Of a stretch of DNA of 64,000 nucleotides, positions 12,899 to 24,640 are shown piece after piece. This DNA comes from Hofstenia miamia. Its lineage: Eukaryota > Xenacoelomorpha > Acoela. The translations under genes and the position numbers were made by a program. The stretch spans positions 1,383,980 to 1,447,979 of the forward strand of contig SCFE01000037.1 in the NCBI GenBank assembly GCA_004352715.1. The letters run 5' to 3'. Position 1 is the stretch's first letter; each line of letters begins with the position of its first letter. Under the pieces are notes generated by a model, which saw only the letters and a program-made list of their open reading frames with translations, was not told the origin of the DNA and made no database searches.

Positions 12899-13153
12899 AT
12901 GGGTGATGTGGATGAATTACTTGATGAACTGGATGATTTTACTCTTAAAAAGTGAGAATTGCTTATTTTCATTATACATCCACAGCAGTGATGATCATAT
13001 ATATAATTTGTTTTAACAGGATTGTTTTAGATGGGTGATGTGGATGAATTACTTGATGAACTGGATGATTTTACTCTTAAAAAGTGAGAATTGCTTATAT
13101 TCATTATACATCCACAGCAGTGATGATCATATATATAATTTGTTTTAACAAGT
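12890..13153 (+). repeat. 132-bp tandem duplication containing CFAP418 coding exon 1
   Basis: Two near-identical units with a period of 132 bp. Each contains an acceptor-like TTGTTTTAG, the 53-nt exon beginning ATGGGTGATG, and the GTGAGA donor with downstream intron sequence. The units are nearly identical, with one clear difference (TTATTTT/TTATATT). There is no N at the junction, unlike the suspected assembly joins elsewhere. Confidence 0.9.
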
Positions 13154-16100
13154 TAACCAATTGGCTAAAATCAATATAAATAAATCTGCTAACAAATCCG
13201 TTTTATTGCAATAATTAGCCAATTTCGTTAGCTACCACTTTCTCACGCTTTATAAAAGTATGTATGACATTATCAAGCGAGTGAGAAACTCAAATGAATA
13301 ACCAAATTTTTAACATGTTAGCAATACAATGATCAGCGTTTGCTTTTTTAAGGAGAAACGTCGAAATAGTTGATTATCCTAAACAAATTTTTCGAAGGGC
13401 GTCATTTTCTAAAAATTGTTTGAGAACTTTGCATTTTAAAATACAATTTTTGTGCTTATCTTCTGTTATTGAACAGCGGTTTGTAAGAAGTCTTTTAAAC
13501 ACAATGAGTAAATACATATTAGTTTCTGGTAAATGAAACTTTACAATTCAAAATATGGTAGCACTGTAACTATAGTCACATTTCATTGAATATCTCTGTC
13601 TCATTTTAAGGGTACTGAACAGAGATGGGGTTTTATTGCAGAACTTTTCACGCAATTTACAATATTCCGTTCTTATGCAATATTTGTCTAAATGCAGTAT
13701 TACTCAATTTTTCGAAATTGTCCGTTATTGCATTTGCTATATCGAAGCAAAAGACACTGCTGAGCTATTAGTCATCGACGATTTTAAGCAGTAAATGATA
13801 TACAGGAATAACGAGGAAAAACCAAACCCCTCCATATTCTCTAATATTCTTTTCTTAATGACCGAGAACTTTTTCCCACAGAAGCTGGCATTCATATTAG
13901 CCAATTTCGAGTTTTTAGCAAATTACCGAGAGCGTGCAAATGCTAGGATTACCATTGAGCCTTACAAGAAAAAAACTTGATGTACTGAAGAAATACCCAG
14001 TTCTTCATTAACTTATGGAACTTTCCGGAATTATTTGTGGAAATCGTGTTTCGGAGGGTACTATAAATCCCATACTTTCGGTTATTCTCCAATTGTTGCG
14101 ATGGAAATTCAACCTATGTTCTCGGCTACTTGACGGCCTGCTTTTTTCAAAGAGAACGAGACTAAAAATGAATCAATATCTTGTGGTAAGCTGGTATAAC
14201 TCAATTGAAGTGTGAATACATCGTTGTTTGAGACTTTGCAGGATTTTAATTTTTTAATTAAGTTTTTGTGATGTTTTACGCAATTAACTCTCAACTGTTA
14301 CTGGATATGGCTAATTGTAAAATTCAACATTTTATTTTCATGTAGTATTGGTTGGTCTAAAATCAAGATAGCTAACGGAAGACTAAGTAGCCAAATGCTC
14401 AAGATCAGAGGAAATATTGGAGGCAAAAGAACAACCAAAGTTGAAAATCCCAGTGTCATCGACGTACAGTAGACAGGATGAGTTGAGGACAGATTGAGGG
14501 AGGTCGTTGATAGCAACGAGAAAGAAGAGAACACCAAACATAGAACCTTGAGGAACACCACTATAGACAAGACCAGGAGAAGAAATAGACGAGTTGATTT
14601 TGACACACTGGTTACGATTTGACAGGTAAGAATGAAAAAATTCAATGAAATCAGCATCAAAGCCAAATAAACTTAATTTGTCAAGAGGGACATAATGAGG
14701 GAGCCGATCAAAAGCTTTAGAAATGTCAAGAAAGATAACGCAACCATGATCATTACAATCAGAGTGGAAATAGCAGTTTTCAATCAAAGTGCGCAAGTTA
14801 GTGATGGTAGAACGACCTGGAAGGTTACCATGCTGAGAAGCGGAGAAGAGGTGACGAATTTTAGGGAACTCATAGCGAAAGACAAGACGCTCAAAGATGA
14901 TTGACAGCCGAGAAAGAATAGCTATTGGACGATAAGAAGTGACTTGAGAAGAGGGAAGCTGATTGGATTTTAATAGTGGAGAGATCCAAGATGTTTTCCA
15001 GCAAGGCGGAAAACGTTTAGAGGAGCAAATGTAGGAGAAGAGATGCTTTAAATGGATGGAAAGAGTTGAGGAAGTTTCATGGATAACAAAGGATGGGACG
15101 CCATCAGGATAGCAAGAACCAGACAATTTGCAGGACTTAAGCATGAAGGAAATATCATGGGCGTTGAAGACGATGTCACATAGGTGAATCAGCGGGGAGG
15201 TGACAGGAGGACCAGGACAGAGAGAGAGACAGGATCCGAAAAATTCGAGGCAAAGTAGGAATTGAAGAGATCAGCTTTCTCCAGATCCGAGTGAACAGAA
15301 AGATGGTCCCATTTCAAGCTGGAGATGTCAGGTTTGGAATGAAGAGAACGCAAGAAAGAATAAGAGTCGTGAAGAGATCCAGATGAGAAGCTGGACAGCA
15401 GAGAGATTTTGTCGAGTTCCATCAAGTTGATTACGTCTTTTGTGAGAAGAGTTTCGAAAAATCGGAAGGACTGGAACGGTGGAATTCAATGAAATCAGCA
15501 TCAAAGCCAAATAAACTTAATTTGTCAAGAGGGACATAATGAGGGAGCCGATCAAAAGCTTTAGAAATGTCAAGAAAGATAACGCAACCATGATCATTAC
15601 AATCAGAGTGGAAATAGCAGTTTTCAATCAAAGTGCGCAAGTTAGTGATTGTAGAACGACCCGGAAAGTTACCATGCTGAGAAGAGATGAGGTGACGAAA
15701 TTAGGGAACACGTAACGAAAACAAGGCGCTCAAAGATGATTGACAGCTGAGATAGAATAGCTATTGGACGATAAGAAATGACTTGAGAGGAGGGAAGCTG
15801 ACTGGATTTTAACAGCGGAGAGATCCAAGATGTTTTCCAGCAAGGCGGAAAACGCTTAGAGGAGCAAATGTATTAGAAGAGATGCTTTAAGTGGATAGAA
15901 AGAGTTGAGGTTTCATGAATGACAAAGGGTGGGACACCGTCAGGATAGCAAGGACCAGACAACTTGCAGGACTTAGGCATGAGGGAAATATCATGGGCGT
16001 TGAAGACGATGTCACATAGGCGAACCACCGGGGAGGTGGCAGGCGGGCCAGGGCAGAGACAGAGACAGGATCCGAAAAATTCGAGGCAAAGTAGGAATTG

Positions 16101-18411
16101 AAGAGATCAGCTTTCTCCAGATCCGAGTGAACAGAAAGATGGTCCCATTTCAAGCTGGAGATGTCAGGTTTGGAATGAAGAGAACGCAAGAAAGAATAAG
16201 AGTCGTGAAGAGATCCAGATGAGAAGCTGGACAGCAGAGAGATTTTGTCGAGTTCCATCAAGTTGATTACGTCTTTTGTGAGAAGAGTTTCGAAAAATCG
16301 GAAGGACTGGAACGGTGTTTTAATTACCCCATTAATGTCACGAAATTATTTTTACTGATGCAATTTTTGAAAGGGCTGTTATCTCGATATAAGGTAGCCA
16401 CTTTCTCTAGGTTTTTTCATATGAAGTAAAGTTTTCGTTTGAGTTTGTTTGAAATCAATCTCTTTCATTTAAAAGGTACTGAGATCTATACTATCAAAAA
16501 CAATTTTTAAATCTCAATGTTAAAAATTGATTATGAAATGTATTTCGACATTTAATCACTATTTTGAATTGTTTTAGAGATCCAAAGTTAGCTCCTTCAT
16601 CAAAATCTTACACAAGCCAATCGTCTAAAACTTCAAATGTCAACGATCTTGATGATCTTTTTGAAGACTTCGATATTAATGTTTGTTCTTTCTTTTCATT
16701 GTACTTGCAATTCAAATCGAAATTTTAACACTAATTACAAATTAATTAAAATAACTTGAAGGGAAATACTTGTACACCATGCTTCAAACATTTCTATATG
16801 CTCATAATAACTTTCTTAACTTAGGAGATTTAGTGAATCTCGATAATTATCAAAAACTGATGCCGGAGTCTAAGTTATTCAATTTGAAAATGAATATTAG
16901 TTAATTGTTTTAATTATGGAAGCAATTTCATTTCGTTTACGTATTTAGCACACAGTAATTGCGACCAACAATGCATCTTTAAACGCCTCCGGTGGAAATA
17001 GGTAATTATTAATTCGTATTGATTTTTTCTATTCCAAATATTGATTTTCACACAACAGTGTTATTTAAGAGTTTCCTATTTATATTTAGATTTTTGTGAT
17101 TTAATTTTTACCACCCGCTACGTCTTGCCACTGCTAAGCAATACAATAAATGTTAAAAAAATATTTGTGTATAGCTATCAATACAAAGCGATACAAAGAG
17201 CAGGCCTCGACCCAGCTAAATGTCTTAAATTATTAGAGGCCTAATATACATTAATTCACACCCATAATAGTAAACAAAATATTCGATATTTCACAATATG
17301 TAATGCAAATATAATACGTTCAACAAAATGTATTTAGTTTTTTAACGTTCTCAGCCTTGTTACAATTAAAGTTCTCATAAATTGTTAACAAAAATGTTGA
17401 CTAAAATTGGAAATCAGACGAATAATTGTACATTTCACAAATGTGACAAAATATCTGTAAATTTTAAATATAGATTTTGATCTAGTAAAAAAGAGATAAC
17501 AATCAATGGTTAAATTTGTTACGAAAAACATCCTCTATTTACTGAATTAATTTATTCAAACTTGGAGAAATCATCTGAAGCATATGATGTGCTGCAAAAA
17601 TTGTGAAAATTTAAATGAAATATATCCAGAAATATGTATGAGGGCCATAATTGTATCTTCGTTTTTAAAATTTGACAGAAGTGCATTAATACAACTGATT
17701 GAATTACTCACTAAAAATTCCAATGTAATTATTATTATTGCATTTTGTCTCAAAATATGTAAACAATTCCCAATGATGAAAACGATTTATGTAATAAATA
17801 ATAAGTTGCACTATTACATCATGATTTATGAAAAACATTTGTGCATGCTCTAAAATGTCAATGTGTTTTAATAGCCCTCCAATAAATTTACAGCTGTTTC
17901 GAAGTCGAGGCCTGTTCCTTGTATCGCTTGATAGCTATTTAAGAGATTGCTGATTATTTAGTGTTTAGTTTTTGTCAGAAACCTCTCTATCTTGGAAATG
18001 CTTCTTCGCAAATGGGATGTAATGGACGTTCAAAACGGTGAGTTGAAAGTTAACTTTATTTACCTTTCAAACGATTCTTTTTAGTTGTTGCGATCGACTA
18101 CGCTGTTTTGAATGTGATTTTAAAGTCATTACGTTTCTTAACAAATGTTGGAACAACACATCCGATTATTTATTTTTTCGTACGCATTATCCAGACCCTA
18201 AAAAGCTGTCTGATGGTTTGAAATCTAAAAGAGGTAATATTCAAAGTTGTTTAAGAATGAGTGATGCCAAAATTTTATTGCGATTAATGGCTATTATTAT
18301 AATTATGCACATTTGAAATATCTAAGTTGAATTATTGATCAATTAGAGTTTTCAGTGGTACTTTTTATCACAGGTAAAACAGTTGCTTTTCATGTCATGT
18401 TATTTCTATGA
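12899..18411 (+). CDS. CFAP418: CFAP418-like (C8orf37) ciliary protein, six exons, last exon doubtful
   Basis: Exons are 12899-12951 (or its duplicate 13031-13083), 16578-16680, 16949-17001, 17969-18037 and 18085-18233. All junctions are phase-consistent with GT/AG borders. The protein begins MGDVDELLDELDDFTLKKDP, matching the acidic LDELLDE start of CFAP418, and has a second acidic block VNDLDDLFEDFDIN. The conserved C-terminal domain follows: FCQKPLYLGNASS (human has CSPVYLGGSS), then the Cys motifs CDRLRCFECDF and the signature SDYLFFRTHYPD (human CDYLFFRNNMPE). CFAP418 acts at the ciliary base and in photoreceptors; human mutations cause retinal dystrophy. A candidate exon 6 (18374-18411) splices in phase but stops after about a dozen residues and lacks the expected CxC, Trp and WVCGKH-like ending, so the 3' end is either broken, misassembled or elsewhere. 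Intron 1 holds LINE copies and intron 3 a hAT element. Confidence 0.8.
13154..14325. other. CFAP418 intron 1, 5' part
   Basis: Intronic AT-rich sequence upstream of the LINE insertions. No additional exon or mobile element is supported. Confidence 0.5.
14330..16315 (-). mobile_element. LINE family A, two overlapping partial copies in CFAP418 intron 1
   Basis: Minus-strand RT. The downstream piece (15144-14383, 253 residues open) carries SYRPIAILSRLS, QHGNLPGRSTI, motif A IFLDISKAFDRLPH, motif B YSGVPQGSMFG and catalytic YVDDTGIF, in canonical order. An upstream linker ORF (15425-15189) begins MMELDKISLL. The block at 16021-16314 repeats 15190-15480 almost exactly, and 15485-15660 repeats 14650-14810, so a second partial copy or an internal duplication is present. 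There is no endonuclease domain and no intact full-length ORF. The orientation is antisense to CFAP418. Confidence 0.85.
17171..17938. mobile_element. hAT-type nonautonomous element in CFAP418 intron 3
   Basis: The element occupies 17179-17930 and is flanked on both sides by ATAGCTAT (17171-17178 and 17931-17938), an 8-bp target duplication as expected for hAT. The termini are inverted: CAA...GCGATACAA, followed by CAGGCCTCGAC on the left, and the reverse complement on the right (GTCGAGGCCTG at 17904-17914, then TTGTATCGCTTG). The left end has a 6-bp insertion (TACAAA) relative to the right. The interior of about 750 bp has no transposase-like ORF, so it depends on an autonomous relative. The 8-bp duplicate is itself palindromic, which weakens the TSD argument slightly. 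Confidence 0.75.
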
Positions 18412-19019
18412 ATGCTCATTGGCAATTCGCAACAAGTAGTTATGATGTCTGAAAATAAACATTCTGAGGCTCACTCTTTGATCGATTACTGGGCGGTATC
18501 TCTAAACCAAAACGGAAGTGAAAGCAAAAAAATGAGTTTTCAGTTTTTAGCAGAAGCAGTGGCTTAGAATGCAATATTTTTCGAGCAAACGCCAAAATTT
18601 TGCCCAAGTTGACGTGTAATTGTCTTTACTTGATTAACAGCTTAATTTAGTGTTACGAAAATATCTTTTAGAAATTCATATTGCTCTTGAATAACGTTTA
18701 GTAATGCTTATAGTAGTTAGCTTAAAAAACCGAAACCGCCATTTTGAGGTGTAATAAAACCGAAACCGGCCTAATTTTTTTTGGAAGCCGTCGCGCAATA
18801 ATTACTATTATCATTAGACCACCGAAAAAATTTTCTGCTACCGCTTTAAAATTAAGGCGAAGTAATTATATTCATCAGTCATTTTTGACATTTGGGAAAT
18901 ACTCCATTTTCACATATTTCGTCTTCATGCAACTTATTGATTTTATCAGATGTTCTTATTTATAGGCAAGGCCACATTTAGTGGGCAAAAAGCTGATAAT
19001 TTTCCGACACCCTTAAAAT
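18412..19019. other. Region downstream of CFAP418, nothing recognised
   Basis: It may include the true CFAP418 3' end or UTR. I searched for a CxCSW...WVCGKH-like exon and did not see one in phase. Confidence 0.4.
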
Positions 19020-19073
19020 AAGGAGACTTCTCTAACATAGTGCCCGTTCAGGCACAACGTGACCAGTCTCCTT
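19020..19073. other. Nested hairpin, possible structured RNA or element end
   Basis: Outer perfect 9-bp stem: AAGGAGACT (19020-19028) with AGTCTCCTT (19065-19073). Inner perfect 5-bp stem: GTGCC (19040-19044) with GGCAC (19051-19055) closing a 6-nt loop. It is GC-richer than its surroundings. Function unknown. Confidence 0.4.
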
Positions 19074-21035
19074 GTTAATAGCTATTGCCTTAAGTTCTTA
19101 ATACAGCTTAGTTTTATGATTATGTTTACATTTCCTGGTCATTTTCTACATAGCTAACCTGGTTGGTTGGCTGTTTTGAAACTCGATTTTCCTCTTCGAT
19201 TGCAAATTCATCTTCACTCTTGAATTCATCAACGCTTTCATTGGATGTCATAGTCAACGTTTCTTTACAGCGGATGCAAATTCAATTAATGTATGATGAT
19301 CAACCATTGTGTGTAATTGTGCTTCAATATTTTTTGCTGTCTATGAAGGCATTTTGATCCTCTTCAAAAGAAATAAGTGCCTGCGCTTGCCACAGAAAAG
19401 TTCATGTGACGGATTCTGTTCAGAGATCCACCATCCAGGCACCATGAGTGTCACATCTCTACTTTAGAGTCTCTCATACAGCTTGGAACTCATCTCACTT
19501 CGGAATTTTTGTTCCGAATGCGTCTCTGAAATCTTTCATCAATCAAACCATAGTACAGAATTCTTCGCAAAAGCAATTACTATTTTCTCGCACTGTGGCT
19601 TCTTCAGGCTCTTATACTTCACAAACGAGGCCAATGTTGTTGTAGAATTTGATTTCGTGCTCAATTTCTTCATTTCTTCATCGTAAATTGTCTAATATTT
19701 AGATTTCACATGCACTATGTAACAGTTTTTCTACAGTTTGATCTGACGACAATTTCACCGCAAAGTTTAAACGTACATATTGGATGATTTGTGCTGTTTT
19801 TTCGATTGTCAGTAAAAGTTTTTTTAGAATCGTTCCTTGCAAATCGATTTTTGTCTTTATAAACACTGCGTATTTTGTATAAAATCGTAAGGGGCTAGTT
19901 TCACACAAGTAACCCAATAACCCTAAAATAATTGGCATAAACAATCGCTTGGTGGCGTGGTAAATTAGATGTTACTATTCAATGATTGGGTAAGGTAATA
20001 TAATGCTATTGAAATATTACGACTGTTTTAGTCTTTCTCTTTTTTTTGGGAAACCTTGCGAAATGGTGCACTTATCGAACAATTGAATTGTTTTACTAAT
20101 CCATGCGCATATGAAAGAAATCTGATTGCGAAATTTGGCAACGGCATCACACTAGTGAAAAAGCAGTGATTACTTTACTCAAATTAACACCTAATATATT
20201 CGAGTGCTCGCCCAAGATCTTGGCCGGATCTTACATTTTTGAACCGTACTTTATTAAATATTAGACCTAATATCCAAAATAAAATCCTATTTTTACTACA
20301 TTGCACTGTTTTGATGCTGTAGAAAATATCGTTCGAATGTGCAAAATATATTCGAAACATTTCTGGGAGATCAAGGATTTGATAAACGTTTGGGCGGCGA
20401 TGAAGTGTTAATAGCCAACGTGAAAGATGCATCTAACAAAATGACTATTTACGAACTACCTTAGCAATGCTAATTGATTTTAACCTACTTTTGCAGTTCA
20501 AATTTACAATCAGAAGAACGCTTCTCCTGCAAGAAATTGGAAATAAAGACAAATGATGTCAAAATTAGATCACATGACTATTGTTATTTGAGACAAATAT
20601 GAAATTTGATTTTTTGCCTGTACATCTGCGGAAGTTGACTCATTTCAAAAGTAAAAAACGAGCCAAGCATTCGAATTGAGTGTGTTGTTTACATTTATTA
20701 ATTTGTTTTACATAAATATGTATATCAACTATTTCATTGTTTTAAGAACATGTTTATCACATTTGTTCGCTACCTAGTAATACTATATATAGTAATACAA
20801 CTCTAAACATGGTCACTTCATTTAAAGAATTCAGAAACATTTGAGGAATTTTAAATGAAAAACACATTTTATGCATTACATCAATTTTCAAAATTGCAAT
20901 TGTTTTTCATTCTCGTCATCGCCATTAACGGATTTTAAGAAATTCCATTAAATTAAGGTTAATTTTTTAGTAATCTTATATATTTTTTCTTAAATTGATA
21001 GGAAGTATTTATTTAAATTCATTCTTCGGCAATGT
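19074..21035. other. Long region without recognised genes
   Basis: Only short open stretches on both strands, without a family I can recognise or a phase-consistent splice pattern. Some minus-strand stretches around 19150-19640 are coding-like in composition and could be transposase remains, but no motif supports this. Confidence 0.4.
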
Positions 21036-21575
21036 ACATTTAATTATTTTCGGAAGGGTTTTATTCTCTTCTACCTCTATGATATAAAGTAATTTTCTTA
21101 TCTACAATCCATTAAGATGGAGATTGATTCTTTGATATTTAACAAACTGATGTGTCATGTTCTGCTTTGTGCTTCTTGAAGAAGGCATTAAGAAAATATT
21201 TTTTAAAAGATTTGTGGTCGTTTTTTCAATTCAAATAAATTGTAAATTAGCCTTTTCCCATTGCTTTATCATTTTTCAATTTTCCGAAAAGGGTATTGAC
21301 CCAATGAGAAAGGGTATCTGCAATTGCCTAGTACTTAACCCTATTCAGGAAACACATTTTATCTTGCCTCCACAAATAAAAGTGTTATTAGCCAAGATAT
21401 TTTCACCATGAACAAAGGCAGGTTAACCTGTATCAGGCCTTACTATGTGGTAAAGCCCTTTCTGGATGTACATGAGTGCCAAGGCGACCTAATAAATTGA
21501 TTCCATACATAATTCTTTATTGGAACAGTATACTTGTGCATAACGGGTGTATACTTAAAAATCCGTGCATTTTTA
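21036..21575. repeat. Dispersed repeat, inverted copy at 44459-44985
   Basis: About 540 bp that recurs in inverted orientation at 44459-44985 with near identity, including an 84-codon open stretch (21157-21411) that is residue-for-residue the same in both. One boundary is visible at about 21575, where the two copies diverge just outside the shared AAAAATGCACGG. The other boundary at the 44-kb copy runs into a gap. The repeat type is unknown. It abuts the truncated end of the LINE endonuclease. Confidence 0.85.
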
Positions 21576-21577
21576 CA

Positions 21578-22220
21578 TTATTGTAGGAACAAGTATGCTT
21601 TATGATCTGAGTTAATACCAATATCTACAGTTTGAAGGTGATCAACTAAATGAGGATGCGTGATAAGAAACTTGTCAAGTTGTTGGTCTTGAAGTGAAGG
21701 GGGAGAGTTAAGCTTAACTGGATCCGATGATGTAATATGATGATACAAATTAAGTCTATTCCAATCACCTGCACTTATTGCTACAGCAGTCGGATAATAT
21801 TTAATTAGTTCTGCATATGGTGATGAGATATAATTAATAAGACTATTTTGTCGAGATGGTGGACTATATGAAGCATTAATAATGAATGTACAATATTTGT
21901 TTAGTGGTAATGTTACTTTTATCCAAAAAGATTCAGTATCTCCATCTGACGTACAAATAATTGCACTGTATAAAGAGTCACGAATGTATATCATAATACC
22001 ACCTACTTTATGAAGCTTAAGACGTCGAGGATCGACAGTTGCAGATATCTCTATCCCTTCTGTAAAGAGTAAATCGGTTGATATCAATATAATAATCTGG
22101 ATGGAACTTCTTTAAATGGGTTTCTGTAACATTACAAATGTCAATATTAAGAGAATGCATCTGTTCACCTAAAACCTGAGATAATTTCCTTGTTACAGAG
22201 AGATAACGTAGAATAGACAT
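21578..22220 (-). mobile_element. LINE ORF2 N-terminus: APE-type endonuclease, one frameshift
   Basis: Minus strand. The upstream frame (22220-22017) reads LNIDICNVTETHLKKFHPDY, containing the catalytic Glu of the exonuclease-endonuclease-phosphatase fold. The frame then shifts near 22050. The downstream frame (to 21578) continues GGIMIYIRDSLYSA, AGDWNRLN (the GDxN motif) and, at its end, IGINSDHKAYLFLQ with the conserved S-D-H. All catalytic motifs of a non-LTR APE endonuclease are therefore present in order, but one frameshift breaks the ORF. Sequence similarity stops at 21575, where another repeat begins, so the RT is missing. Confidence 0.8.
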
Positions 22221-22438
22221 TGCATTAATAAGTTGAAATTTCGGAAGATTGTGTTGGAGTCTTTAATTGTCAGAAGTGTGGTGGATCAGTATTTCCATTT
22301 TCAATCTTCTCAATCAATCGATTTACTTGTAATTTATGTATTGGACATGTTACAGAAAAAGTTTATCGTTATAGATTGCATTTGATTTGCTGTCGTTTGA
22401 ATGAGAATGTACGCATATATGTTTTTCAGCATCTTTTT

Positions 22439-23266
22439 CTAAAAGGCAATCATTATAACTGTGTTCACCAACACAGAAAGCACAAATTCATTTGTTAGAT
22501 AGTTACTACAAATTTGTGGTTTCAGAACATCCTTAGTTGAGCAAAAGTGATGAGAAAATGAAAGTGGGCTATTCATAATAGTTTCACGTAGTTGTGGATA
22601 AGTTCTTAACACAACAACTCTATCACCAGATTTAACACTATATGAATACAAATATTGTATATCTCCTTTGTTTTTTAAATGTGGATTACTACGAAACATT
22701 TCTTCTATAAAATAAGTAGAATTAATGGTGCCAAAACCTTTTGGAATATATGAAAATGAAATTTTTGGCTTTCATTCAGTAGAAAGCTTTGCGGAATATC
22801 CCATCTTTGATGCTTCTTCTACTGTAGATTTAGTAGATCCATTGTCAAGAATATTGAAAATTATATGTCCTGTTTCCATAGCACGTGCAGAATGTATTGT
22901 AGGTGCATCATCCGGGATTACAGTCGAAAGTTTTTCCTGCAATGCTGATACAGCTTCTTTATCAACTTGATCTTTTAATTCTGATTTTAATATGATTGTA
23001 TTTGTTTTAATTACAGGTTTTTAATATTTTTTGACAACTTGTGGATAGCTTGTTGATTCCTTAGCAACATTATTAGCGGGAACGGTTTGTTTTGTTGAAA
23101 ATATTTCTTTACATTACTGAGGAGTAAATGAACTTTTTCAAATTGTTATCTTTTAATAGCAGAGCGTTTATTGAAGTTTTCAGCAATAATTGAATATTTA
23201 CCATCAAGACGTTCTAGAATACTATTTTTTGCAGTAGTGTCAAGGGATTTCTCCATTGTAAATTAT
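22439..23266 (-). mobile_element. LINE ORF1 (gag-like) with CCHC knuckle, decayed
   Basis: Minus strand, immediately upstream of the endonuclease, so the two form ORF1 and ORF2 of one element. It starts MEKSLDTTAKNSILERLDG at about 23266. A middle segment, GDIQYLYSYSVKSGDRVVVL, precedes a knuckle CAFCVGEHSYNDC (CX2CX3HX4C) near 22490-22450, the spacing seen in jockey-like ORF1 proteins. Stops and frame changes interrupt it. The N-terminal part recurs in the tandem duplicate at 23600-24300. ORF1 proteins bind the element RNA. Confidence 0.6.
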
Positions 23267-24640
23267 CCAAATATTTGAAAGATAAATATAACACAATATT
23301 GTAATTAACAATGTTGTAAATAATAATTGGGGAGAAAATTAGCAGCTAAAAAATTTCCAGTTCCACGGAAACAGTCTCCCCGTTGTTGATGTAGGCCTCT
23401 CGGGCCTAGACTGTCAGTTGATCGTGCTCTGTGTCTCTTTAACGCATGCAGCATATGTTTGTGCCATCTATTGTTTCATGAGAATAGCTGATCTCTTGCA
23501 TGTTTCACATTTTTCTGTACTTAATTTTGTGAAGCTCTTTTATCATTCGCTGGTATGTTGAATAAGATAATTTAGTATGCTTTGAGGTGTAATCATCCAA
23601 AAGTGGGCTATTCATAATAGTTTCACGTAGTTGTGGATAAGTTCTTAACACAACAACTCTATCACCAGATTTAACACTATATGAATACAAATATTGTATA
23701 TCTCCTTTGTTTTTTAAATGTGGATTACTACGAAACATTTCTTCTATAAAATAAGTAGAATTAATGGTGCCAAAACCTTTTGGAATATATGAAAATGAAA
23801 TTTTTGGCTTTCATTCAGTAGAAAGCTTTGCGGAATATCCCATCTTTGATGCTTCTTCTACTGTAGATTTAGTAGATCCATTGTCAAGAATATTGAAAAT
23901 TATATGTCCTGTTTCCATAGCACGTGCAGAATGTATTGTAGGTGCATCATCCGGGATTACAGTCGAAAGTTTTTCCTGCAATGCTGATACAGCTTCTTTA
24001 TCAACTTGATCTTTTAATTCTGATTTTAATATGATTGTATTTGTTTTAATTACAGGTTTTTAATATTTTTTGACAACTTGTGCATAGCTTGTTGATTCCT
24101 TAGCAACATTATTAGCGGGAACGGTTTGTTTTGTTGAAAATATTTCTTTACATTACTGAGGAGTAAATGAACTTTTTCAAATTGTTATCTTTTAATAGCA
24201 GAGCGTTTATTGAAGTTTTCAGCAATAATTGAATATTTACCATCAAGACGTTCTAGAATACTATTTTTTGCAGTAGTGTCAAGGGATTTCTCCATTGTAA
24301 ATTATCCAAATATTTGAAAGATAAATATAACACAATATTGTAATTAACAATGTTGTAAATATTAATTGGGGAGAAAATTAGCAGCTAAAAAATTTCCAGT
24401 TCCACGGAAACACAGTCTCCCCGTTGTTGATGTAGGCCTCTCGGGCCTAGACTGTCAGTTGATCGTGCTCTGTGTCTCTTTAACGCATGCAGCATATGTT
24501 TGTGCCATCTATTGTTTCATGAGAATAGCTGATCTCTTGCATGTTTCACATTTTTCTGTACTTAATTTTGTGAAGCTCTTTTATCATTCGCTGGTATGTT
24601 GAATAAGATAATTTAGTATGCTTTGAGGTGTAATCATCCA
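22561..24640. repeat. 1.04-kb tandem duplication
   Basis: 22561-23599 and 23600-24640 are near-identical with a period of 1039-1041 bp. Differences are few: GTGGAT/GTGCAT, ATAATAATTGG/ATATTAATTGG and a 2-bp ACAG/ACACAG indel. The unit holds LINE ORF1 sequence and the 3' end of the upstream ORF. No N marks the junction. Confidence 0.9.

Noticed and set aside
13618-13640. CAGAGATGGGG, resembling a hAT terminus
   Set aside because: No inverted partner or 8-bp duplication found downstream.
17584-17853. 89-codon ORF inside the hAT element in CFAP418 intron 3
   Set aside because: No transposase or BED/hATC motif; composition is that of AT-rich noncoding sequence.
22725-22970. 81-codon plus-strand ORF, repeated at 23764-24009
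   Set aside because: It is antisense to LINE ORF1 sequence and repeated only because of the 1.04-kb tandem duplication.
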